The notes below the pieces were generated by a model that searched no databases, was not told the origin of the DNA, and saw only the letters and a program-made list of their open reading frames with translations. Source: Pseudomonas coleopterorum (GTDB lineage Bacteria; Pseudomonadota; Gammaproteobacteria; Pseudomonadales; Pseudomonadaceae). Taken from it: a DNA stretch of 64,000 nt. Of the stretch, positions 47,272 through 54,767 are shown piece after piece. The translations under genes were made by a program, and so were the position numbers. Where the stretch lies: contig NZ_FNTZ01000001.1 in the NCBI RefSeq assembly GCF_900105555.1, positions 4,405,001 through 4,469,000 on the forward strand, read 5' to 3'. Positions within the stretch are counted from its first letter, which is position 1. Each line of letters begins with the position of its first letter.

Positions 47272-47550
47272 TTATTGGGTAGTCGGAGAAAAGGGAAATT
47301 GGGATTTCACATACGCGTGGTATGGCGCAAAGCCTCTAATCGGATTCTGCTCGCCTAGAGCATCCGCCACACTTTCGAGGCGCGGGAGTAAAAGCGACGG
47401 CTCATATTCGAGAGTTCTTGCCATCCGGTGTAGCTTCTCCAATGTGATATTTACCTCCCCCGCTCTATATATCCCATATAACTTCGATCGGCCTTTATAG
47501 TGGTCAACTGATCCCGCATACTGCGTTAAATTTTTCTTCGGCAACAGCAA
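47272..47550 (-). pseudogene. XRE-type regulator fragment
   Basis: The 92-residue reading begins at TTG and contains YRAGEVNITLEKLHRMARTL at residues 27-46, followed by a PSLLLP segment, which resembles helices 3-5 of a Cro/C1 helix-turn-helix. The first two helices are not recognisable, so it is probably a broken regulator gene. The upstream DNA on this strand holds a second short frame (47530-47645) whose relationship is unclear. Confidence 0.45.
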
Positions 47551-48441
47551 GCGTCAACCAATCGTTGAACTGATGCGGCCTTTGCCAGATGTACCGTTGC
47601 ATCATGATGCTGACCGATATCCTGCTGAGCGAATAACGCGCTCATGTAGTCAATTGTCGATATCACCTGATTACGAACGGATAGCTAGCCTAGAAAGCGC
47701 GCTGGAGATTAAAGATGGAAGATAATCAGTTACTCGAGCAATTACACCGCTGAATTTATAATGGAAACCCTATGGACAGGAGTTACTAAATAAAAGCACA
47801 GATAAAAAACGCCTTCCGGCTGTTACACAGGGACGATTCAAAAACTTAGCTCTAGGCGCTTATAGAACAATGATTAGACCTACCTTCGACAACTGAGCCA
47901 ATCATGCCTACTAGCTCTCCAACTAGAAACTTTGTGAACATATCCTTTATAAATTAAAATCACACATGCTCTTCGGCGCCTCTATTCCTTAAAATATCTC
48001 AGTACAACTTCTATGGCGACATCAGAGCTGAAGACTGAGCCTCCCTCAAAAAACATCAGTAGGTTACTAACGCTCTGACGCCGTGTATCTATACGACCAG
48101 AAATCCTATTAGGGAAAAATCTTGCGAAGTGATACGCAGAGCCTTACTCCGAGCATTTTCTGGTAAAGGGAGCGGCATTCATGATCGTGCAGAAAAGTTC
48201 TGCGTACGATGAACTCATGAAATAAATCTGGGCAAGCGGTCTATGTGCTGAATTTTTATCCAACATTTCGACCTATCTATGCTTGGGCGAAGAGTATACT
48301 TAAGGCTAACACATGAATATCTTAAACGAGCCGTTAAATGGTAATATTTAGCAGCGAACAAGCTTAAAACGCAGATTTATGCCTCAGTATTAACGCTCAT
48401 AGAGATTGCCGCTTGGAAGGGCTTCATACTCAAGACTAAAT
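47551..48441. other. Gene-poor AT-rich DNA
   Basis: In this 891-bp stretch I find no ORF above about 50 codons and no recognisable RNA or repeat. Two short frames in opposite directions near 47530-47725 are not supported by a ribosome-binding site. It may hold decayed genes. Confidence 0.6.
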
Positions 48442-49197
48442 TTAATCTATCCTGTGTAAGATCACAGATAATACGTCGACAGCGGAGCCCACCAACATAA
48501 GCTCGTTCAACTCACCCAACCCCACATCTACTATGTTTACATGAATCACCATCGCCCCAGCTGCCTGAGCAATCTCAGGAATATCAGCAGCGGGCCTGAC
48601 TATTCCGGACGTCCCTACAGAGACTAAAACATCGCAAGCTTGTACCTTTGAAACCGCACTTTTCCAGGCTCCAGATGGTAAGTCCTCACCAAACCATACG
48701 ACACCGGGACGTAACCGACCGTTACACTTAAGGCAACGAGGCGGCTCAATCAGCTCACCTACTTCAGACACCTTTGTTTGTTCAGTCGTCAGATCCGCTG
48801 GTCTCTTGCAGGCAAAGCAGGCAGGCCTATCCAAGCTCCCATGCAGATGTATTACGTTTTCAGACCCAGCTCGTTCGTGCAGATTGTCGATGTTCTGAGT
48901 TATCACGGTAATCGTCCGGGCTCCTCCTCCTAAACGCGAGATCATTTCGTGGGCCGCATTTGGTAATGCTCTAGCGACTAGATTACGCCGCCATAAGTAC
49001 CAGCCCCATACCAATGCAGGATTTTTTTTAAACGCTTTTGCAGTTTCTAATCTTTGAGGATCGTACATCTCCCAAATCCCGGTTAGCTTTTCTCGAAATG
49101 TCGGGATACCGCTTTCAGCGGAAATTCCTGCGCCGGTAAAAAACACAATTTTTCGAGCTGCTTTAAGCGCCGAAATTGCTATCTCTATATTACTCAT
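48442..49197 (-). CDS. Sir2-family NAD-dependent protein deacylase
   Basis: The 251-residue protein has the sirtuin catalytic core: GAGIS 22-26, TQNIDNLH 100-107, base H119, and four zinc cysteines C127, C130, C155 and C158. Y67 and R70 (WYLWRR) match the Y-x-x-R acid-substrate pair of class III sirtuins such as CobB and SIRT5, so desuccinylase or demalonylase activity is possible. The ATG at 49195-49197 is chosen on conservation. It sits alone in the island, so it may be a metabolic regulator or defence protein that consumes NAD; the complete metal site favours a deacylase over a pure NADase. Confidence 0.88.
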   Translation of the reverse strand: MSNIEIAISALKAARKIVFFTGAGISAESGIPTFREKLTGIWEMYDPQRLETAKAFKKNPALVWGWYLWRRNLVARALPNAAHEMISRLGGGARTITVITQNIDNLHERAGSENVIHLHGSLDRPACFACKRPADLTTEQTKVSEVGELIEPPRCLKCNGRLRPGVVWFGEDLPSGAWKSAVSKVQACDVLVSVGTSGIVRPAADIPEIAQAAGAMVIHVNIVDVGLGELNELMLVGSAVDVLSVILHRID

Positions 49198-49483
49198 GTG
49201 TAAACCTGCCCATAGGTCGAAACTGTAGCGCTTGAGTGCTAAATATAGAGTTGAGCTCATGCCTCATGATCATAACACGACTTCAATCTATTCTTAAACA
49301 CGTGCTGGATACCCTACCTATTCCGCTTGACCAGCATCGCGCAAACAGTTTTATCATATGGCGAATACGTTCCGACGGAGAATTAACAAATGCTAGCTTC
49401 AGTAACAGTTCGCGGACTCAACCTTCAGCGTGCGCAAGCCGACTTAAGATTATTATTATTCCTCCCGGGCAAGCAACTCCAGT
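49198..49483. other. Spacer between Sir2 and small antitoxin-like gene
   Basis: A 286-bp segment with no clear gene. An 85-codon frame on the plus strand (49236-49493) has no family resemblance. A partner toxin would normally follow the small antitoxin-like gene here, but none is found. Confidence 0.5.
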
Positions 49484-49750
49484 TCAAATATAGACACCTT
49501 GCTCGATTTGCCACAGCACTGCTTCTACATTAAAAAAGCCTATAGATGTCGATAAAAGTTTGCAAGGACATTGATAGTTGAGCCCGCGTACAGGTTCAAC
49601 GAACCATAGCTCTGCTGAGCTTCTACTTCCCAACACTCGCTCAGCTATTATCAAAATCTGCTCTCGCCTCGCCAGAAAAAAGCCATATTGCATACTCCAG
49701 CAGTTTAGCGAGCATATTCTGCTTCTTGTGAAACCCTCAGGTTTGTACAT
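49484..49750 (-). CDS. Small protein resembling the Xre/MbcA/ParS antitoxin domain
   Basis: The 88-residue protein has an AERVLGSRSSAELWFVEPVR segment at residues 36-55 and ends with FNVEAVLWQIEQGVYI, a layout like the DUF2384 toxin-binding domain (GS..A..W...P...L...G...V...L..IE.GV). The central cysteine-rich CPCKLLSTSIG is unusual. AGGA lies eight bases upstream of the ATG at 49748-49750. Such domains normally pair with a RES NAD-phosphorylase toxin, which I do not see downstream. It could be an orphan antitoxin or a coincidental resemblance. Confidence 0.45.
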   Translation of the reverse strand: MYKPEGFTRSRICSLNCWSMQYGFFLARREQILIIAERVLGSRSSAELWFVEPVRGLNYQCPCKLLSTSIGFFNVEAVLWQIEQGVYI

Positions 49751-50131
49751 TACTTAAGTCCTCGCTAGAGGTTTGGCGATCACGTCAATTCGTTAGCGTA
49801 CGTCTGAGCGACAGGGTCTACAAGAAAGGGGCAACGCGGGACGGAGCTTCGCACCATCCCACGTACCCTCTTCCGATGCTCGGCAAATGCTATAGAGATA
49901 TGTTTAGACATCATCTAAAGGTCGGATATTATTGCCCTTGTCAATATAACTTACGCGTACAAATTTTTGTAGTTATTAAATCACCTGAAAAGGCCATGAC
50001 GATAAGCCTCATGCAAAATTAAAATGCGAATAAACCGCAGGCTTATGCTGCTCTACAAACTGATATATAAAATCGCCATACGCCTCACCTGCAATCATAT
50101 TAAAAATAAATCCTGTGGTATAGTATAGTAT
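49751..50131. other. Spacer without recognised gene
   Basis: This 381-bp AT-rich DNA holds no supported ORF. A TATAGTATAG-like tract at about 50117-50128 lies just beyond the 3' end of the next gene and could act as a promoter for the small antitoxin-like gene only if read from the other strand; this is not convincing. Confidence 0.5.
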
Positions 50132-50629
50132 TCAATTCGATGCACGATAAATTTGCTTTGTACCTGTTAGTGACTTCGCATCGAAATCTGGACGATTTGA
50201 GTCGTGATAGACCGCACCGCTTTCTACCTGGAATAGGCATGTCGCCACGTCATTACAATCAAATCCCATACTTAGGGATTGAAGACGTTCCATACACCAC
50301 GATGCGCCTCCATTGATCCTACTTGGGGTGACGATTTGAACCTCTGAGACCCTAAAGGCCGCATCCTGCTTGCTCAGAAGTTCGGAAAGCCCCAATTCGT
50401 CGCTCAAGAGCTCCTCGGTGGAGACGACACTGCCATCCTGCCACCTCATGACGCTCACATGATACCAATGGGTGTTTAGCGACCTTGAGATGCTATTCCA
50501 ATGCGCAAGGCCAATAACGAATAAACCTGGGGCACAAGCCATGTCATCTTCGTGAGTACAGAACATTCCTGGGTGTCCCAATCTCGTGCATCGCTTCGCG
50601 AAAGGGATGAGATCAGATTCCGTCGTCAC
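50132..50629 (-). CDS. Unrecognised protein of 165 residues
   Basis: The GTG-started protein has no signal peptide, membrane segment or motif that I can place in a family. It contains several Trp, His and Cys residues (WYHVSVMRWQDGS, ASWCMERLQSL) and looks globular. The gene stands between the antitoxin-like gene and an XRE regulator. The GTG lacks a strong ribosome-binding site, so an internal ATG is possible. Codon use is compatible with coding. Confidence 0.5.
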   Translation of the reverse strand: MTTESDLIPFAKRCTRLGHPGMFCTHEDDMACAPGLFVIGLAHWNSISRSLNTHWYHVSVMRWQDGSVVSTEELLSDELGLSELLSKQDAAFRVSEVQIVTPSRINGGASWCMERLQSLSMGFDCNDVATCLFQVESGAVYHDSNRPDFDAKSLTGTKQIYRASN

Positions 50630-50830
50630 GTTGCCCGGATTGCCGAACTACTGATAGTCACGGAGCTACCACTGCATCTCATCACTCAGGGCCTGCCACT
50701 ACCGTCTGCTCGCATGAGCACCAGAGCACCGCCAGTGCAAGATGACGCCACTTAGGCGTCACGTTATCAATATATAGATTTGTTAGGCGGTACGCAAACG
50801 CGGCATACCGTCCCCTTTTAGGGGCCTAAA

Positions 50831-51292
50831 ATGTCGCTACGCGAATCTTTTGGAGCGGTGCTACAGCTGCTCCGTACTCGAAAAGGTCTGACACAGAGTG
50901 ATATCTCCAAGACCGTCGCCCAATCCCACGTTAGCCAGTTAGAGACCGCTAAGACTAGCCCTACCGTGGAGGTTATCTCCGATTTAGCGTCAGCGCTGGA
51001 CATTCAACCTATGTCACTGCTTGCCTTGGCTCACGCGTCACATAAACGGAAGACCGCACGTGAAATGCTCATGGAGTCCATCGCTGAGCTGCACGAGCTA
51101 GAGTTGGCGGATGCTCCGCTACCGCTCAAATCGGAGTTGATAGTGACGCCAGCGATGGTAGAGGCTACCAGGAAGAGAAAGGCTGTCGAAGAGCTGAAGG
51201 CAAGGGGTCTGACCCAAGCTGAAGCTGCAAAGGAGTTAGGAATGGCGGAAAGCACGCTGAGACGACATTGGCATCAAACTGCTAAGGTGTAG
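50831..51292 (+). CDS. XRE regulator with a second C-terminal helix-turn-helix
   Basis: The 153-residue protein starts with a Cro/C1-type DNA-binding domain (about 8-65, RTRKGLTQSDISKTVAQSHV containing the recognition helix). A linker and a second helix-turn-helix-like segment follow at 125-150 (LKARGLTQAEAAKELGMAES). Two potential DNA-binding modules in so small a regulator are uncommon. It has no clear target; an IS remnant starts right at its stop codon. Confidence 0.85.
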   Translation: MSLRESFGAVLQLLRTRKGLTQSDISKTVAQSHVSQLETAKTSPTVEVISDLASALDIQPMSLLALAHASHKRKTAREMLMESIAELHELELADAPLPLKSELIVTPAMVEATRKRKAVEELKARGLTQAEAAKELGMAESTLRRHWHQTAKV

Positions 51293-51351
51293 TGGTCCAA
51301 TGAAACCGGACACCCATTTAGGCGAGAATCCTCGCCACACAGAGGTGTTCG

Positions 51352-51658
51352 ATGAGCAGACAACGACGTACCTTCACCCCCGAATTTAAGCGCGAAGCTG
51401 CCAGCTTGGTGCTTGACCAGGGCTACAGCCACGCTGATGCAGCCCAGTCGCTTGGGTTGTTAGAGTCGGCCTTGCGCCGGTGGGTCAACCAGCTCCAGCA
51501 GGACCGAGGCGGTGCCACACCGGCTAGCAAAGCGCTGACGCCTGAGCGGTAGAAAATCCAGGAACTGGAAGCCCGAATCAACCGCCTGGAACGAGAGAAA
51601 TCGATTTTAAAAAGGCTACCGTGCTCTTGATGGCCGAGGAACACGAGCGTTCGCGTTA
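51352..51658 (+). pseudogene. IS3 transposase OrfA, broken
   Basis: MSRQRRTFTPEFKREAASLV begins the helix-turn-helix of OrfA. A CAG-to-TAG change at 51550 stops translation after residue 66. Beyond it the leucine zipper continues (EARINRLEREK) but in the A-run before GGCTACC one base is missing, so the frame is also lost there. Both lesions are visible in the sequence. Confidence 0.85.
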
Positions 51659-52067
51659 ATCGATCAATTGCCGACTCAAGAGCCGATTGATCTGTTGTGC
51701 TCGGTATTTGAAGTAACCCGATATTGCTACTACGCGTACTGCCGGAAACGTCGGTATCAAAATGCCGAACGGGTGGTTTTGCGCAGCCGCGTGAACAGCT
51801 GTTTACGCAAAGCCGAAGCGCTGCGGCCAGCCGGAGCATCATGCTGATGATGAAAGCGGACCGCATGCAGATCGGGCGATTCAAGGTACGCAAGTTGATT
51901 CGCGAGATGAACCTGATCAGAAAACAGCCCGGTTCGCATGCCTATAAAAAGGCGACCGTGGAGCGACCTGATATTCCGAACGTGCTTGATCGAGGATTCA
52001 CCGTCGCATCCCCAAACAAGGCCTTGTGCGGTGACATCACATACGTCTGGGCTGGAGGCCGATGGTA
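51659..52067 (+). pseudogene. IS3 transposase OrfB, 5' part with frameshift
   Basis: The reading begins IDQLPTQEPIDLLCSVFEV and continues with a change of frame near 51795, where a base of the usual GAACGAGCTGTTT appears deleted. The frame then reads MLMMKADRMQIGRFKVRKL and ends ...[12 protein letters not shown] at 52067. The integrase-core DDE region after this is absent, so it is a 5' fragment. Confidence 0.85.
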
Positions 52068-52425
52068 CCACCAGTGACAAAAATCGGGAGTGCAAGGGTC
52101 AGGGTATTGACAACCTGGCATCCGGCGTTCTCGGCGGCATGGCTGGTTGCGCCATGATTGGCCAGTCGATCATTAACGTGAAGTCAGGCGGTCGGACACG
52201 ACTCTCAACGTTATGCGCCGGCGTCTTTCTGCTTTTGATGGTTGTGTTTCTCGGCGAGTGGCTCTCCAGGATCCCAATGGCGGCGTTGGTAGCGGTCATG
52301 ATCATGGTGTCCATAGGCACCTTCAGCTGGGACTCACTGCGCAACCTGAAACAGCATCCACTGTCGACCAACCTGGTTATGGTCGCAACCGTTGTCGTGG
52401 TCGTAGCCACCCATAGCGCTGTGCT
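52068..52425 (+). pseudogene. SulP anion transporter fragment
   Basis: About 115 residues of a SulP/SLC26 anion permease: [20 protein letters not shown], then two hydrophobic segments ([20 protein letters not shown] and [17 protein letters not shown]), ending [11 protein letters not shown]. The middle of the transporter is represented but both ends are missing, so it is dead. It joins the IS3 remnant directly at 52068 and the OLD nuclease fragment at about 52420. Confidence 0.85.
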
Positions 52426-53080
52426 TGTTCACCAGATACCGCATGTAGTCGCCCATACCAGCAATGCCCAACGCTTCTGCATCAACGGGGCTAGCAGGCG
52501 GGGTCGCGGTATCGAAAGCGTTTCCGACATCGATGCTTGGGAAGCTGCTCAAAACCTGAGAGAGCCGAGAATTGCGGCCTGGCGACATCTCGCGCTCTGC
52601 ATCACGCAATGGTTTCAGGTACGCAGTGGCGAGCAGAAGACGGGCCCCTGCATCCAGGGACGGCCCTTCCCCGTTCTCTCCGGAACGCACTGAAACATCC
52701 ACCCATCTGCGGGTGAGCGTTGAGCCTTGGACGCGCGTGGCTGACCAATGGATGTGCAGCCGACCTACGCTGTTCTTGTAGGTAACATACTCAGCGAACG
52801 CACCCAGTTCGGCCTTACTCAAACCATCTAATGTGCACCTCAACGTAATGGTGCTGGCCTGAGCTCCGCTGTCATCGATATGGAAGTCTTCTAGTTGCAG
52901 CTTCAGGTATTCGGCATCACGAGTTTGCAGTACATACCGGATCGCATCGATGACTGCCGTTTTACCTGCATCATTTTCCCCAACCAGCGCGGTGACACCT
53001 GGGTTGAAGGTGACCTGCAAGCCATGGTTGGCCTGGCCAAACTGGCGGAAATTGTCTAGCTTCAAAACAGATAGGTACAC
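52334..53080 (-). pseudogene. OLD-family nuclease/ATPase, 5' fragment
   Basis: MYLSVLKLDNFRQFGQANHG, Walker A GENDAGKT at 34-41 and a later ABC-like signature-free region identify the N-terminal ATPase domain of an OLD-family (AAA/TOPRIM) endonuclease. Authentic sequence ends at about residue 222; the final 27 residues are a read into the antisense of the SulP fragment. The TOPRIM nuclease is lost. The GTG start at 53078-53080 has GGGAG eight bases upstream. OLD nucleases occur in phage-defence systems such as Gabija, so this is probably a dead defence gene. Confidence 0.8.
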
Positions 53081-53579
53081 AGCGACGCTCCCTGTTACTC
53101 ATGACGAGACAGGGACGCCTATCTTGGCCGTTTCTGCCAACGCAGTGCATCCCTGATGACTGGTAGCTTTATGACATGATCTAGCGGACGAAACCATTCT
53201 CTTGGGATGACTGTCCGCTACTGGCCGTTAGCTGTTACCTCAGTAAGGGCAGCTTCGGGTCGTTTCCAGCCGGTCAAGGCGTACCGGTGCACTGGGCATA
53301 TCCAATGCAGATGGCTGGTCAAATCGAATGCAAACAGGTGGTTAAATTAGTCGATTACCCACTGTGCGTTGGAGGTTGGCCTGAGCTGCAATGAACGTGG
53401 CGCCTGTGCCTTAGATTGCATGGCCATTAGCGACCATCAGCGGCTTGTGACCCAGCAGCTGCGGCATCTGACGATGCTTGATCAGATTTGCCGTGGGGTG
53501 GACCACTGATTGGTGGTGCCTCCATTTCAGGGTGAAATCAGATGATCGTAAGTAGGCCTGGTTAGGCGAATAGACTAGA
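53081..53579. other. Spacer before the ATPase-protease pair
   Basis: A 499-bp region without a supported gene. It includes a 39-bp copy (53204-53242) of a motif that recurs at 57454-57486, and a plus-strand frame at 53355-53511 with coding-like sequence (QRLVTQQLRHLTMLDQICRG) that could be an eroded gene. The last 60 bases presumably contain the promoter of the pair. Confidence 0.55.
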
Positions 53580-54650
53580 ATGCCATCAAACGCAGTGGCC
53601 CGCAGACAGGACAGGGATATCGCTCAAATGGCTACGGCCCAACAAATCATTGCTCTGCTAAGCAGCCATAATCAGGGGGATGAGGAGCAATTCCTCTCAA
53701 TCGCCTTGCAGGTTGCGGCCGCTGAAGCGAGACGCGGTCGGAATGATGTTGCGGCCGAGCTGAAAACGCTGGTTGATACTGCTCGGAAACGTGGACAGAG
53801 CAAATCGCGTCAGGGGCCGAGCCATGAGCAGGTTGCCATTCCGATTTCTAAACCTCGTGGCGAACTGGAAAACCTTCTCTCTGTAGCCTACCCAAAATCT
53901 CAGCTGCAAGATTTGATCTTGGATGAGTCCAAGAGTAACCGGTTGAGGAGGCTAATCCACCAACAGCGTCAGCGGGATAAGCTGAGAGCTCATGGCATGC
54001 CTCCTAGTTCGCGGCTACTTCTGGTGGGACCTCCTGGCGCCGGCAAGACGTTGACTGCTTCCGTTTTATCCGGGGAGCTCCAGCTGCCTTTATTTACCAT
54101 CCGCCTAGAAACGCTAATCACCCGTTACATGGGTGAAACTGCATCCAAATTACGTTTGATTTTTGACCATCTCAATACAGTACGCGCAATATACCTCTTC
54201 GATGAATTTGATGCGATTGGGGGGCGGCGTAACGCTGATAACGACGTTGGCGAAATGCGCCGCGTCTTAAACTCCTTTCTTCAGTTCTTGGAAGAACCTA
54301 ATAGCACTGATAGCCTAGTGGTGGCGACTACGAATCATCCAGAGCTCCTTGATAAAGCGCTTTTCCGACGATTTGATGAAGTAATCGAGTACGCCCTGCC
54401 GGATGCTAAGGGTATAAAAGCGGTTATAGAGATGTGTATGAGCGCCTATCTTCCCAAAAGAATGTCATGGGCCAAGATCGGCACTGTTGCTTCAGGTCTC
54501 AGTCAAGCTGAGATCAGCCGTGCGGCGGCTGAAGTCATAAAAGACTTGATTCTCCACGATGCTAAGCAGGCATCTGTCGAGCAGATTGTAGCCGCACTTC
54601 TGCAACGGCATGAACTCAAAGATACTCTTTCAGGATTAGGCCCTAGCTGA
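53580..54650 (+). CDS. ietA: IetA-like AAA ATPase
   Basis: The 356-residue ATPase has an unannotated N-terminal part (1-140, with a basic helix around 58-75), then an AAA module: Walker A GPPGAGKT (150-157), Walker B IYLFDEFD (204-211), sensor 1 N252 and arginine finger candidates R263/R264. Together with the adjacent subtilisin-like protease it has the layout of IetAS, an ATPase-protease pair known from Agrobacterium plasmid exclusion and reported as an anti-phage system. Start at the ATG at 53580; a second in-frame ATG lies at 53628. No strong ribosome-binding site is seen. Confidence 0.85.
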   Translation: MPSNAVARRQDRDIAQMATAQQIIALLSSHNQGDEEQFLSIALQVAAAEARRGRNDVAAELKTLVDTARKRGQSKSRQGPSHEQVAIPISKPRGELENLLSVAYPKSQLQDLILDESKSNRLRRLIHQQRQRDKLRAHGMPPSSRLLLVGPPGAGKTLTASVLSGELQLPLFTIRLETLITRYMGETASKLRLIFDHLNTVRAIYLFDEFDAIGGRRNADNDVGEMRRVLNSFLQFLEEPNSTDSLVVATTNHPELLDKALFRRFDEVIEYALPDAKGIKAVIEMCMSAYLPKRMSWAKIGTVASGLSQAEISRAAAEVIKDLILHDAKQASVEQIVAALLQRHELKDTLSGLGPS

Positions 54651-54720
54651 TAGCTAAAACGTCTTGGGCTTTGGATTTATGGAAAAATTCCAATATGGCA
54701 TCGTACGAGCTTCCGCACTG

Positions 54721-54744
54721 CAGATTTAAAAAAATTTAAATCTG
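54721..54744. repeat. AT-rich hairpin between ietA and ietS
   Basis: CAGATTTAAA (54721-54730) pairs perfectly with TTTAAATCTG (54735-54744), separated by AAAA. It lies in the 117-bp space between the two genes, 24 bp before the ietS start. There is no T-tract after it, so it could moderate ietS transcription or mRNA folding. Confidence 0.7.
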
Positions 54745-54767
54745 GTCGCCCTTATAAAAAACGGCAG

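Larger units (their letters stand above)
51293..52067 (+). mobile_element. Remnant of an IS3-family insertion sequence
   Basis: The left terminal part (TGGTCCAATGAAACCGGACA near 51294) resembles the end of an IS3-family element of the IS2/IS407 kind, followed by decayed orfA and orfB. The right part is missing: homology stops at 52067 next to a SulP gene fragment. It cannot move by itself. Confidence 0.8.

Noticed and set aside
49236..49493. An 85-codon gene on the plus strand
   Set aside because: It overlaps the small antitoxin-like gene and shows no family features or ribosome-binding site.
52334..53080. Calling the OLD fragment a Gabija GajA gene
   Set aside because: Only the ATPase start is left, no GajB helicase is adjacent, and many OLD nucleases are unrelated to Gabija.
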